From contig JAEXLD010000027.1 of the NCBI GenBank assembly GCA_023445445.1, positions 1 through 64,000 of the forward strand: a DNA stretch of 64,000 nucleotides. The letters are read 5' to 3'. The stretch comes from Bacillota bacterium (GTDB lineage: Bacteria > Bacillota > Clostridia > Clostridiales > Clostridiaceae). Under the pieces are notes generated by a model. That model did no database searches. It worked only from the letters and a program-made list of their open reading frames with translations, and was not told the DNA's origin. This document shows positions 18,121-26,862 of the stretch, piece after piece (position 1 is the stretch's first letter; the number at the start of each line of letters is the position of its first letter). The translations under genes and the position numbers were made by a program.

Positions 18121-18263
18121 GTCACTACAGCTCCTTATTTATTATTATTATTATTATGTATTCATAATATTTTTTAAAAATCAGAAAATTATCAACAATT
18201 AATATTTTTTTATTCACAATTTTCTGTTAATAAAATTTATTTTGTTGTTGATAAATTTCAAAA
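18121..18263. other. AT-rich spacer with (TTA)n tract and nested inverted repeats
   Basis: No gene. Contains a TTATTATTATTATTATTA tract and the nested arms CAGAAAATT/AATTTTCTG and ATTATCAACAA/TTGTTGATAA. No promoter stands out. Confidence 0.5.
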
Positions 18264-18293
18264 ATAAAAGGATTCCTATAATAGGAACCCCTT
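18264..18293 (-). terminator. Terminator of the P-loop ATPase gene
   Basis: On the minus strand AAGGGGTTCCTA-TT-ATAGGAATCCTTTT with a T-rich tail, overlapping the stop codon region of the ATPase gene. Confidence 0.75.
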
Positions 18294-18885
18294 ACTTAGC
18301 CATATCTAATTGAACTTTTTCTTCTAATTCATCTGATAAATTAAGTATATCTAAGATTTTTTCTGACCTTTCCTTAGTTGATCCTGTAATTAATTGATAT
18401 TTAACATTTTCTGCTTCTAAGAAACTTAAGATAGCGTTGTCCACTGCTTGAGCAACTTCTTCATCTTGCCATCTTACTCCATCCTTAGTATAACCAAATT
18501 CTCTTGGTACAAAGAATATATGATCGTATTTTGGTAAGTCTCTTAATGCTAATATGTATAAGTCCTTTAATATTTCAATTTCCTTTGATGTTCTCTTTTT
18601 ATCTCCAAGCATAAATCTTCCATATATATATGGAACAAAAGTTGCATAATCTGTAATTGCATAATCAAAGTCATTTAAGCTATCTTCAATGTGAAGTTGT
18701 CCTAAATATATTCCGTATTGCTCTGCTATATTTTCAATCATTCCTTTATCTCTTAAATAGTCAGTGCTATACTCAGTTGCTACTCCAACATTTAAGTCTC
18801 TAATCTTCATTTCCACATAAAGTTGTTGTATTAATGTTGTCTTTCCACATCTTGGTCCACCTAAAATGGCAATTCTCTTTGGCAT
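18292..18885 (-). CDS. Small P-loop ATPase/kinase-like protein (AAA_28 type)
   Basis: 197 residues. Walker A GGPRCGKTT begins at about residue 9, with a second conserved stretch DYAITDYATFVPYIYGRFMLGD and an acidic C-terminal tail. It resembles small AAA_28/NadR-kinase-like proteins that phosphorylate a small molecule or act as NTPase switches. No partner gene adjoins it; the substrate is unknown. Confidence 0.65.
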   Translation of the reverse strand: MPKRIAILGGPRCGKTTLIQQLYVEMKIRDLNVGVATEYSTDYLRDKGMIENIAEQYGIYLGQLHIEDSLNDFDYAITDYATFVPYIYGRFMLGDKKRTSKEIEILKDLYILALRDLPKYDHIFFVPREFGYTKDGVRWQDEEVAQAVDNAILSFLEAENVKYQLITGSTKERSEKILDILNLSDELEEKVQLDMAK

Positions 18886-18998
18886 TGTAAACCCTCCAAA
18901 AAATTCTATCTAAAAAGTGAATTATTTTTCAAAACAGATATTAATTATATCAATATTTACTGACAATTTCAATGTATATTCTAGGAATAGTTTTAGTA

Positions 18999-19244
18999 GG
19001 TAAGAGGGAAAGGATAATAAGTGAAGAGCGAAGAGTGAAGAGATAGGGGAAAAGAAAAAGCTCTGCTATTAAACAGAACTTTTTCAATGCACTTTAATGA
19101 ATGCATAATGCATTTTAATTAATGCATAATGCATAATTGATAATGCATAATTGTTGAAATAATTCAGACAAGCTGAATTATAAAATTTATAAACTCCTTT
19201 GGAGTTTATTCCTTAATTATGCATTACGCATTATCCATTATCAA
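18999..19244 (-). repeat. Heptamer-armed hairpin element R3
   Basis: Arrays with 7-base period: GGTAAGA GGGAAAG GATAATA AGTGAAG AGCGAAG AGTGAAG (18999-19054) and GCATAAT GCATAAT TGATAAT GCATAAT (about 19120-19155). The core has AATTCAG-ACAAG-CTGAATT (within 19159-19181), where both arms differ from the R1/R4 sequence in a way that keeps pairing, then AAACTCC-TTTGGAGTTT. The counter-arm GCATTAC GCATTAT CCATTAT CAATTAC runs into the stop codon of the osmoprotectant permease gene. Confidence 0.75.
19048..19092 (-). terminator. Terminator downstream of the osmoprotectant operon
   Basis: On the minus strand AAAAAG-TTCTG-TTTAATAG-CAGAG-CTTTTTCTTTT, a stem with one mismatch and a T-run, lying within repeat element R3. 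Confidence 0.65.
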
Positions 19245-20831
19245 TTACTCTATAAGTCCTTCTGCTTTTAAGAATTCTACAACTACTGATTTTACGTCTC
19301 TTTTATTTATGTCTACTTCGTAGTTTAACTTTCTCATTTTTTCTTCTGTTAATCTATCATCTAAAAGACCTATTGCTTCCCTTAATTCTGGGTATTTTTC
19401 TAATGTATCTTCTCTTACTACTGTTACTGCATCATATGGTGGGAAGAAGCTTTTATCGTCTTCTAAAACTGCTAAATTAAACTTATCTATAAGTCCATCT
19501 GTGGTAAATGCATCAATAACTTGTGTTTCATTATTGGCAAGGGCTGAATATCTTAATCCACCATCTATCGGTTTAACATCTTTAAATTTCATATTATAGG
19601 CTTTTTCTAATCCAATTAATCCATCATCTCTATTTGGGAATTCTATAGTTGGCCCAATTATTAACTGATCTGATACTTTTGCTAAGTCTGAAACTGTTTT
19701 TAAATTGTATTTTTGTGCTGTTTCTTGAGTTACAGCCATAGCATAAGTATTGTTAAAGCCTAATGGATTTAATACTTCTAATTTATAATCTTCTTTAAAT
19801 CTTTCTTTTACTATGTTATAAACTTCTTCTCTATTTGAATTAGGTTCTGTAATATTTAATATACTTACATATCCAGTTCCTAGGTATTCTGCATATAAAT
19901 CTATTGCTCCTGATTTTATTGCATTAAAGGTAACTTGGCTACCACCTAAATTAAATTGTTCTTTTACATTTAAATCAGTATTAGCTTTAATTACTTCTGA
20001 TAAAATATTTCCTAGTATTAATTGCTCTGTATAATTTTTTGAAGCTACTACTACTGTTTTTTTATTATCAGGTATAAATTTTGGCACAATAATTACACCT
20101 AGTAAGGCTATAGCTACTATTGTTGATATAGCTGTTATAATTCCCTTTCTTTTTTTGGAACTTTTCTTTCTTTTTACTTTCATAGTTCCATCTGCCTTTT
20201 TAATTCCATTAGGCATAGTTGCATCTTCTATTTTCCCTGTTATAAAATCTATTAATAAAGCTAATATAGCTGCTGGAATTGCACCAAATAAAACTAAGTT
20301 ATTATCTACTGTTTGAATTCCTGAATATACTAGATATCCTAGTCCACCTGCCCCTACAAAGGCTGCTATTGTCATAAGTCCTACAGCTGTAACTGCTGCC
20401 ATTCTTATACCTGCCATAATTACTGGCATTGCTAAAGGTATTTTTATTAATCTCAATGTTTGTCCATTAGTCATTCCTAACCCCTTAGCTGCTTCTAAGG
20501 TATCTGGATTTATATTTGTTATTCCAGTATAAGTGTTTTTAATTATTGGTAACATAGAATATAACACAACCATTGTTATAGCTGGTGTTGATCCTATTCC
20601 AATGAAGGGGATTAAAAATCCTAAGATAGCTAAACTTGGAATTGCTTGAGTTAAATTGGCAAATCCAATCACTGCATTAGCTATTTTTTTATTTCTTGTT
20701 ATCATAATTCCTAAAGGAACACCTATTGCAACTGATATTAAAACTGCTATTACTGTTAATTCTATATGTTCTAATAAAAGAGAAATGATTTCTGATTTTT
20801 TTATCATTAATTGCTCAAAAAAATTATTCAT
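19245..20831 (-). CDS. Osmoprotectant ABC importer, fused permease and substrate-binding protein (OpuFB/BusB-like)
   Basis: 528 residues. Residues 1 to about 210 are a ProW/OpuCB-type permease with motif EAAKGLGMTNGQTLRLIKIPLAMP. A basic linker and a membrane helix (about 232-250) lead to a glycine-betaine/choline-type binding domain (about 258-528) with VVVASKNYTEQLILGNIL and NPLGFNNTYAMAV. The fusion tethers the binding domain to the channel outside the cell. It imports compatible solutes such as betaine, carnitine or choline. It abuts the ATPase gene, and repeat R3 starts at its stop codon. Confidence 0.9.
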   Translation of the reverse strand: MNNFFEQLMIKKSEIISLLLEHIELTVIAVLISVAIGVPLGIMITRNKKIANAVIGFANLTQAIPSLAILGFLIPFIGIGSTPAITMVVLYSMLPIIKNTYTGITNINPDTLEAAKGLGMTNGQTLRLIKIPLAMPVIMAGIRMAAVTAVGLMTIAAFVGAGGLGYLVYSGIQTVDNNLVLFGAIPAAILALLIDFITGKIEDATMPNGIKKADGTMKVKRKKSSKKRKGIITAISTIVAIALLGVIIVPKFIPDNKKTVVVASKNYTEQLILGNILSEVIKANTDLNVKEQFNLGGSQVTFNAIKSGAIDLYAEYLGTGYVSILNITEPNSNREEVYNIVKERFKEDYKLEVLNPLGFNNTYAMAVTQETAQKYNLKTVSDLAKVSDQLIIGPTIEFPNRDDGLIGLEKAYNMKFKDVKPIDGGLRYSALANNETQVIDAFTTDGLIDKFNLAVLEDDKSFFPPYDAVTVVREDTLEKYPELREAIGLLDDRLTEEKMRKLNYEVDINKRDVKSVVVEFLKAEGLIE

Positions 20832-21958
20832 TAGTTATTCCCCTCCATTTCGATGTACTGGCTACTTAAAACTGAAATTAAACTACTTCTAGTAACAAGT
20901 CCTAATAATTTTCCTTGGTCATTACATACTGGTAAATAACCTCTTTTTAAGTTATTAAATACTTCTAATAGCTCTGGTAATGCTATGTCTCCATTAATAC
21001 ATGTAGGATTTTTGCTCATAATTTCTTCGACTAAAATGTTTTTATTTTCTGCTCTTTGAATGTTTTCTAATGTTACATATCCTAATAATATTCCTTCTCT
21101 ATTTATAGCAAGCAAGCTATCAACCTTATTTTCTCTCATAATTTGAGCTGCTTGAAGAAGATTTCTCTTTGGATTAACAGTAATTGGTCTTGAAATCATA
21201 ACATCTATTGCCTTTATCATTTCTGGTTTTGTCCAAATCTTATTCTTACCAACAAATTCTTCAACATACACACCAGATGGATTTTTTAATATATTTTCTG
21301 GTGTATCATATTGAAGAATCTTACCATCTTTCAATATACAAATTTTATCTGCTAAGTTTAATGCCTCATCCATATCGTGAGTAACAAATACTATAGTCTT
21401 TTTATATTCCTTTTGAATATTGAATAATTCCTCTTGAAGTTCTGCTCTTGTTATTGGATCTAGGGCACTAAAAGGCTCGTCCATTAATATTATTTCTGCA
21501 TCTGCTGCAAATGCTCTTGCAACTCCAATTCTTTGTTGCTGACCACCACTTAATTCTGCTGGATATCTATCCATATATTTTTCTGGTTCTAATCCAACCA
21601 TATTTAATAATTCCACTGTTTTTCTATCTATTTCCTCTTCTTCTCTACCCATTAGCTTAGGAATAATCTCTATATTTTCTTTTACTGTCATATGAGGAAA
21701 CAACCCTGTTTGTTGAATAACATAACCTATACTTCTTCTTAATTTAATTGGATCCATATCTTTAATGTTTTTACCATTTATTAATATATCTCCTGCTGTG
21801 GTTTCATTTAATCTATTTATCATTTTTAATAGTGTTGTTTTACCACATCCACTGGAACCTATTAGAACCACTAGGTTTCCATCCTCAATTTTAAGATTAA
21901 AGTCCTCAAGAATTACACTATTCTTATAACTTTTCTTTACATTTATAAACTCTATCAC
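20831..21958 (-). CDS. opuCA: Osmoprotectant ABC importer ATPase with CBS domains (OpuCA-like)
   Basis: 375 residues. The ATPase domain has Walker A GSSGCGKTT (about 34-42), signature LSGGQQQRIGVARA and Walker B EIILMDEPFSALDP. Residues about 250-375 form two CBS modules (VNPKRNLLQAAQIMRENKVDSLLAI; FNNLKRGYLPVCNDQGKLLGLVTR), which in related transporters sense ionic strength or c-di-AMP. First gene of the operon, with a strong promoter upstream. Confidence 0.92.
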   Translation of the reverse strand: MIEFINVKKSYKNSVILEDFNLKIEDGNLVVLIGSSGCGKTTLLKMINRLNETTAGDILINGKNIKDMDPIKLRRSIGYVIQQTGLFPHMTVKENIEIIPKLMGREEEEIDRKTVELLNMVGLEPEKYMDRYPAELSGGQQQRIGVARAFAADAEIILMDEPFSALDPITRAELQEELFNIQKEYKKTIVFVTHDMDEALNLADKICILKDGKILQYDTPENILKNPSGVYVEEFVGKNKIWTKPEMIKAIDVMISRPITVNPKRNLLQAAQIMRENKVDSLLAINREGILLGYVTLENIQRAENKNILVEEIMSKNPTCINGDIALPELLEVFNNLKRGYLPVCNDQGKLLGLVTRSSLISVLSSQYIEMEGNN

Positions 21959-22003
21959 ATTTTAAACCTCCTTTTAAACGCACAAATTCTCCTTTTTTTG
22001 TAA

Positions 22004-22041
22004 ACAACTTTTATTATATATTAAAGTTGTCAGTTAGTCAA
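22004..22041 (-). promoter_or_regulatory. Strong promoter of the osmoprotectant operon with overlapping operator
   Basis: On the minus strand TTGACT (22036-22041), 17-nt spacer, TATAAT (22013-22018). An inverted repeat ACAACTTT/AAAGTTGT (22004-22011 and 22023-22030) is centred on the -10, so a bound repressor would block it. The regulator is not in the window. Confidence 0.7.
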
Positions 22042-22147
22042 AATTTTATGAATATTTTTAATACTATTTGTAAATACTTAATATTATCTACTTTATATAA
22101 ATGCTGCTGTAAGCCCCATGTTTTATATGATTATAGTGGTTTTTATG

Positions 22148-22182
22148 TAAAAAAGCTAACTAAAGATTATCTCTAGTTAGCT
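22148..22182 (-). terminator. Terminator of the oxidoreductase gene
   Basis: AGCTAACTA and TAGTTAGCT form a perfect 9-bp stem followed by TTTTTT on the minus strand, directly after the stop. Confidence 0.85.
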
Positions 22183-22189
22183 AATTAAA

Positions 22190-23095
22190 CTAATTATTGT
22201 TTATTTGGTTTACTATATACTCACATAATTTATGAGTTATTATTGAATCTTCAATGGATGGATTTGGTTCCTTACCTTCTTTTACTGAATCTAGGAAATG
22301 AGTAATTAAATCTTCAAAGCCTCTTTTATAAAGAGTATTTTCCCAACCACCATAAGTTGTTTTCACTTTACCTTTATTGTTAACTTTAAAGAAATCCACT
22401 AAATCTTCCACTACATATTTATTGCCTTTTACCATATATTCTATATTTTCTTCTGTTATACCAGAAGTTCTATTCATTACTCCTATAGCTGTTGTCTTGT
22501 TGCCCTTAAATGTAACCACTACATTTTTAAGATTATTATTTTCCTTAGAGAAATTAACATCCATTTTCTTCACTTCATCATCCATTAAGAACCTTAAGGT
22601 ATCAACAACATGTATAAAATCCTCTACAATAAATTTTCTGATATCACCAGGTGGATGCTCTCTATTTTTCTCCATAATGATAATATCAGCCTTCCCCTTA
22701 TCCTTAAGGGTCCTAACCTTTGGACAAAATCTTCTATTGAAACCTACCATAGCAATTAAATTCTTTTCCTTTGCTAATTCAGCTATTTCAATACTTGTCT
22801 TAAGATTATATGTTAGAGGCTTGTCTACATAAATATTAACACCCTTATTTAATAACTTTTTAGCTATTTCATAATGTCCATCAGCATGAGTGGAAATTAT
22901 AGCAGCATCAAAATCTTCTATTAATAAATTATCTAATACATTATAAGCCCTATCAATTCTATATTTATTAGATACCTCTTCCAGAACCTTTTTATTTCTA
23001 GTTTGAATCAAAAGCTCAACATCCTCCATTGAAGATAAAATTGGTAAATAAGCTTTCTTAGCTATGGCTCCAAGGCCAATTATCGCAACTCTCAT
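22190..23095 (-). CDS. Gfo/Idh/MocA-family NAD(P)-dependent oxidoreductase
   Basis: 301 residues. Rossmann motif IIGLGAIAKKAYLP at the N-terminus, the family EKP-like motif in NIYVDKPLTYN (about 92-102), and MVGFNRRFCP after it, then an alpha/beta C-terminal domain. Such enzymes oxidise or reduce sugars, inositols or related polyols. No neighbouring gene points to a specific substrate. Single gene with its own terminator. Confidence 0.85.
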   Translation of the reverse strand: MRVAIIGLGAIAKKAYLPILSSMEDVELLIQTRNKKVLEEVSNKYRIDRAYNVLDNLLIEDFDAAIISTHADGHYEIAKKLLNKGVNIYVDKPLTYNLKTSIEIAELAKEKNLIAMVGFNRRFCPKVRTLKDKGKADIIIMEKNREHPPGDIRKFIVEDFIHVVDTLRFLMDDEVKKMDVNFSKENNNLKNVVVTFKGNKTTAIGVMNRTSGITEENIEYMVKGNKYVVEDLVDFFKVNNKGKVKTTYGGWENTLYKRGFEDLITHFLDSVKEGKEPNPSIEDSIITHKLCEYIVNQINNN

Positions 23096-23125
23096 AATAC
23101 CCCCCCTAAAGCTGCCTAGAGCAGC

Positions 23126-23376
23126 AATTAATAATGTATAATGTAAAATGTATAATTATTGATATAACTCAGACAAGCTGAGTTATGAAAATTGTAAATT
23201 CCAAGGGAAATTAATCAATGGTTTTAATTCTTAACTATTCCCTCTTACTTATTACTTTTCTTAATCTTTTCATTATTTCATGCCAATTTTGCTTTAGCAA
23301 AGAGGCTATTCATTTTTCAAAACTCTGCAGGAGTTTTTTCCTTAATTCTACATTTTACATTCTTCATTCTTCATTG
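23126..23376 (-). repeat. Heptamer-armed hairpin element R4
   Basis: Array AATAATGTATAATGTAAAATGTATAATT (about 23131-23160), hairpin AACTCAG-ACAAG-CTGAGTT (within 23164-23186), TAAATTCC-AAGG-GAAATTAA, hairpin AAACTC-TGCA-GGAGTTT near 23320-23336, and counter-arm TACATTT TACATTC TTCATTC TTCATTG that ends at the stop codon of the Cof-type gene. Confidence 0.75.
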
Positions 23377-23377
23377 A

Positions 23378-24181
23378 TTAAATTAAATTTAATCTTCTCA
23401 GTCCTTTTTCTATTCCTTCATTTTCTACATTTTCTGTAAAAGCATATGCATATTTTTTTAATTTCTCATGATGGTCTCCCATAGCAATTCCATACTTTAC
23501 AGCTTGGAACATTTCTATATCGTTTTCGCCATCTCCAAAGGCATAAGCTTTATCTTTATTTATATCTAATACATTTAATAAGTGCTCAACTCCATAACCC
23601 TTTGAATATTTAGCTTTGTATATTTCGAAAACTCCACCATTGCTTAAGTTTGACATAAAAGCATAGTCTTTTTCTTTGAATTTTTCGAAAACTAAGTTGA
23701 AAGAATTTTCGTCATAGGATATAGCAATTATCTTGCTAACTTTAACAGTGTCTTTATCCCAATCTTCTTTAAAATTATTTTTATCTAAATTAGCTGCTTC
23801 TACAAAGCTTGATAGTTTTTCATTTTCCATATCTAACACATAGTTATATTCTTGTCCTTCAAGCATATAAACTACCTTATTTTCTTCTAGAAAATCTAAT
23901 AATTCCTTAAGTTCCTTATTATCTAAGGTTTCATTAAATAAAACCTTATTATTGATTTCTAAATAGGCTCCATTTGAAGCTACATATCCATTTAACCCCA
24001 AATCTAATATTCCTTTATGAACACAATTCATTGGCCTTCCTGTTGCTAATACAGTTAAATAGCCATTTTCTCTTAGCTTCTCTATAGCTAACTTAGTTCT
24101 TTCTGTTGGATCAAATATCTTCTTTGTCCAATCTATCAGGGTTCCATCTACATCAAAAAATACTATTCCCTTATTATTCAT
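23378..24181 (-). CDS. HAD-superfamily Cof-type phosphatase
   Basis: 267 residues. Motif I DVDGTL with nucleophile Asp (about 10), motif II VLATGRP, and motif IV FGDGENDIEMF, plus an inserted C2-type cap. Cof-type hydrolases dephosphorylate small sugar phosphates and cofactors in the cytoplasm with loose specificity. Divergent from the GH43 gene. Confidence 0.88.
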   Translation of the reverse strand: MNNKGIVFFDVDGTLIDWTKKIFDPTERTKLAIEKLRENGYLTVLATGRPMNCVHKGILDLGLNGYVASNGAYLEINNKVLFNETLDNKELKELLDFLEENKVVYMLEGQEYNYVLDMENEKLSSFVEAANLDKNNFKEDWDKDTVKVSKIIAISYDENSFNLVFEKFKEKDYAFMSNLSNGGVFEIYKAKYSKGYGVEHLLNVLDINKDKAYAFGDGENDIEMFQAVKYGIAMGDHHEKLKKYAYAFTENVENEGIEKGLRRLNLI

Positions 24182-24394
24182 CCTTTTCTCCTTTGCTAAA
24201 ATTATACTTACTATTATTATATAGTACAGAGAAAAAAATTAAAGACCTTAAATTTTCATTGTAATTAAAGTGTATTTTTTGCACTTTTTTAATTTTTCAA
24301 GGAACCATATAATTATATTAATACTTTTATAAAAGCAAATATTAAATTTAAAAATTATTGAAATATACTAAATAAAATTTTAAGAGGTGAAAAT

Positions 24395-26032
24395 ATGAAT
24401 AAAGAAAAAAGGACTTTTAATAATCCTATTCTTCCTGGATTTTATCCTGACCCTTCAATATGTAGAGTTAAGGATGACTACTACTTAATTACATCCTCTT
24501 TTGCATATTTTCCTGGTATTCCAATATTTCATAGTAAAGATCTTGTTAATTGGGAACAAATTGGACACGTTCTAGATAGACCATCTCAACTTAAATTAGA
24601 TGGAGTTGGCATTTCTGGTGGAATATATGCTCCTACAATTAGATATCATGACGGAGTATTCTATGTTATCACTACTAATATAGGTAATGGTGGTAATTTT
24701 ATTGTTACTGCTACTGATGCTAAAGGGCCTTGGTCAGAGCCCTATTGGATTAATGATGCCCCTGGAATTGACCCTTCCTTATTATTTGATGATGATGGAA
24801 AGGTTTATTATACAGGTACAGCACAGGCTTCTGATGCTGTGGAGTTCCATGAAAGTGAGATATATTGCCAAGAATTAGATTTAAAAACTATGCAATTAGT
24901 TGGAGAAAGATTTGGACTTTGGAGAGGTGCATTAAAAAATGCTAAGTATCCTGAAGCCCCTCATCTATATAAAATAGATAATTATTACTACCTTATTATT
25001 GCAGAAGGTGGCACAGAACATTTTCATGCTGTAACTATTGCTAGAAGTAAAAATGTCTTTGGTCCCTATGAAGGTTATGAGGGAAATCCTATTTTAACTA
25101 ATCGTCATCTTGGGAAAAAACATCCTATTTCAAATCCTGGACATGCAGATTTAATTGAAACTCAAAATGGTGAATGGTGGATGGTGGCTCTTGCTTCTCG
25201 TCCTTATGGTGGATATTATAAAAATCTTGGTAGAGAAACCTTTTTAATTCCTGTGGAATGGGAGGATGGCTGGCCTATTATTAGTCCTGGAACAGGGAAA
25301 GTGGAAAGTACTTATGTTAGGCCTAATTTGCCTTATTCTCCAGTAGATAATTTATCTCTTAGAGATGATTTTAATAATGATACTTTAAGTTTTATTTGGA
25401 ATTCTATTCGTACACCAAAGAATGAATTTTATAGTCTTAGTGAAAGACCTGGGTTTTTAAGATTAAAATTAAAAGCTAAAAGATTAGTAGATACATTAGA
25501 TTATGATACTTCTAATACTTTGTATGATCTTAATGAATCCCCAAGCTTTATTGGAAGACGCCAACAACATATTAATTTTGAAGTAAATACTTTAATGGAA
25601 TTCACTCCAGAAAAAGACTTTGAAACAGCTGGTCTTGCTTTAATCCAAAATAATAATTTTCAATATAGATTAGAATATTCAATTGTTAATTCTGAAAAAG
25701 TAATGAGATTAATAAAATCTATTTCTGAAGGTTATGAAGATAAAAGTGGAAATTATAAAAGAAAAAATATAGAAAGTACTATGATAGAAAAGGCATTTCA
25801 TTCAGATAAGATTTACTTAAAAATAAATGCTAAGGGTCAAGATTATAGCTTCTATTATGGTGATTCCTCAGATAATATGAAGCTTTTAATTGATAATGTT
25901 GATGGGCGAATATTAAGTTCAGATATAGCTGGAGGTTTTGTAGGAGCCTATATAGGAATCTTTGCTAGTAGTAATGGACATACAACAAATAATATTGCCG
26001 ATTTTGATTGGTTTGATTATAAAGTACTTTAA
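24395..26032 (+). CDS. Glycoside hydrolase family 43 (beta-xylosidase/alpha-L-arabinofuranosidase)
   Basis: 545 residues without signal peptide, so intracellular. The N-terminal five-bladed propeller has the catalytic base in FYPDPSIC (Asp about 18), the pKa-tuning Asp in GIDPSLLF and the acid Glu in YPEAPHL (about 187). The C-terminal 200 residues match the concanavalin-like domain of long GH43 enzymes. The motif HSKDLVNWEQIGHVLDRPSQ suggests subfamily 11/12 enzymes acting on arabinose- or xylose-capped oligosaccharides. RBS AGAGGTG. Probably feeds from the hemicellulose locus to the right. Confidence 0.88.
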   Translation: MNKEKRTFNNPILPGFYPDPSICRVKDDYYLITSSFAYFPGIPIFHSKDLVNWEQIGHVLDRPSQLKLDGVGISGGIYAPTIRYHDGVFYVITTNIGNGGNFIVTATDAKGPWSEPYWINDAPGIDPSLLFDDDGKVYYTGTAQASDAVEFHESEIYCQELDLKTMQLVGERFGLWRGALKNAKYPEAPHLYKIDNYYYLIIAEGGTEHFHAVTIARSKNVFGPYEGYEGNPILTNRHLGKKHPISNPGHADLIETQNGEWWMVALASRPYGGYYKNLGRETFLIPVEWEDGWPIISPGTGKVESTYVRPNLPYSPVDNLSLRDDFNNDTLSFIWNSIRTPKNEFYSLSERPGFLRLKLKAKRLVDTLDYDTSNTLYDLNESPSFIGRRQQHINFEVNTLMEFTPEKDFETAGLALIQNNNFQYRLEYSIVNSEKVMRLIKSISEGYEDKSGNYKRKNIESTMIEKAFHSDKIYLKINAKGQDYSFYYGDSSDNMKLLIDNVDGRILSSDIAGGFVGAYIGIFASSNGHTTNNIADFDWFDYKVL

Positions 26033-26191
26033 TTGAGGCTTTGTTAGACAATAATGTTGATATATATCTAAAGTCTTAATTAAGGTGATATTCATAATGT
26101 GGATGGTATAGTAGAAATAGAGAAAAGATTTTCTGATGAGCCTTTTAATGGGAATCATAAAGAGAGTGGTTTTAAAAAAGCTGATACCTAA
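26033..26191 (+). pseudogene. Possible decayed 3' gene fragment
   Basis: Directly after the GH43 stop two short open stretches in neighbouring frames read like the tail of a lost gene (IEALLDNNVDIYLKS, then, after a frame change, GDIHNVDGIVEIEKRF through GFKKADT). There is no start codon or ribosome binding site. No family recognised. Confidence 0.3.
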
Positions 26192-26221
26192 ATGAAAGAA
26201 AATATAATTTCTTTTAGGTAT
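26184..26221 (+). terminator. Hairpin after GH43 and fragment
   Basis: ATACCTAAA(ATG)AAGAAA pairs with TTTCTTTTAGGTAT around an AT loop. No T-run follows, so termination is uncertain. Confidence 0.4.
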
Positions 26222-26295
26222 TGCTTGATAAATATAAGTCTGTTAGCATTATATTTAAAAATTAAACTGAAGATTACAAGGGGGGGTATTGAATT

Positions 26296-26706
26296 ATGAA
26301 TAAATTTATAGAAATTCTAAGAGATTATGATAATGAAGATACTATAAAGGATTTTTTATTAGATAAAGAATTAGAATTTTATAATAACGACATGAAGGAT
26401 ATAATTATTTCTTTGGATTTTTATGTTCCTAATTATAAAATATTAACATCATTACTTGAAATTCATGACAATGTAGACCCAACTGAAACTGAAATGTTTG
26501 CTAATGGAGCAATAACCAATGTTATAAATTTATATCATACTAACATAAGTTATTTGTATTTAGTTAGAAGAGAGCAATTTGGAATAAGAAACGAAGACGC
26601 TATAATAACTGAATTAGTGTTTAGTAATAACACTAAAGAATTGATAAATAAATTGAAGATAGACCTCTGCAATAGAAATATTGTTAGGGAATCTAAACAG
26701 ATTTGA
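26296..26706 (+). CDS. Hypothetical protein
   Basis: 136 residues, acidic, predicted mostly helical, no signal peptide or membrane segment. RBS-like AAGGGGGGG lies 8-15 nt before the ATG, and a bidirectional terminator follows. No family is recognised. The size, single-gene layout and polar composition resemble small immunity-type or adaptor proteins, but no motif supports a function. Confidence 0.6.
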   Translation: MNKFIEILRDYDNEDTIKDFLLDKELEFYNNDMKDIIISLDFYVPNYKILTSLLEIHDNVDPTETEMFANGAITNVINLYHTNISYLYLVRREQFGIRNEDAIITELVFSNNTKELINKLKIDLCNRNIVRESKQI

Positions 26707-26776
26707 GGTTCAAATTAGTGTAATCACATGCAAAATTACACAATAAATCAAACCATAATTACAAAATCAAAATTAC

Positions 26777-26812
26777 AAAAGTGGAGATAAGCTTATTCTT
26801 ACCTCCACTTTT
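26777..26812. terminator. Bidirectional terminator
   Basis: AAAAGTGGAG-ATAAG and CTTA-CCTCCACTTTT form a long stem with A/T runs on both sides between two convergent genes. Confidence 0.8.
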
Positions 26813-26862
26813 ATTTAATTCGATATATAAGAATATTGTGTTTTATTTTATTATATAAACTT

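Noticed and set aside
18121..18263. Possible replication or DnaA-type region (AT-rich, TTATCAACA-like words)
   Set aside because: No cluster of consensus DnaA boxes and no replication gene nearby.
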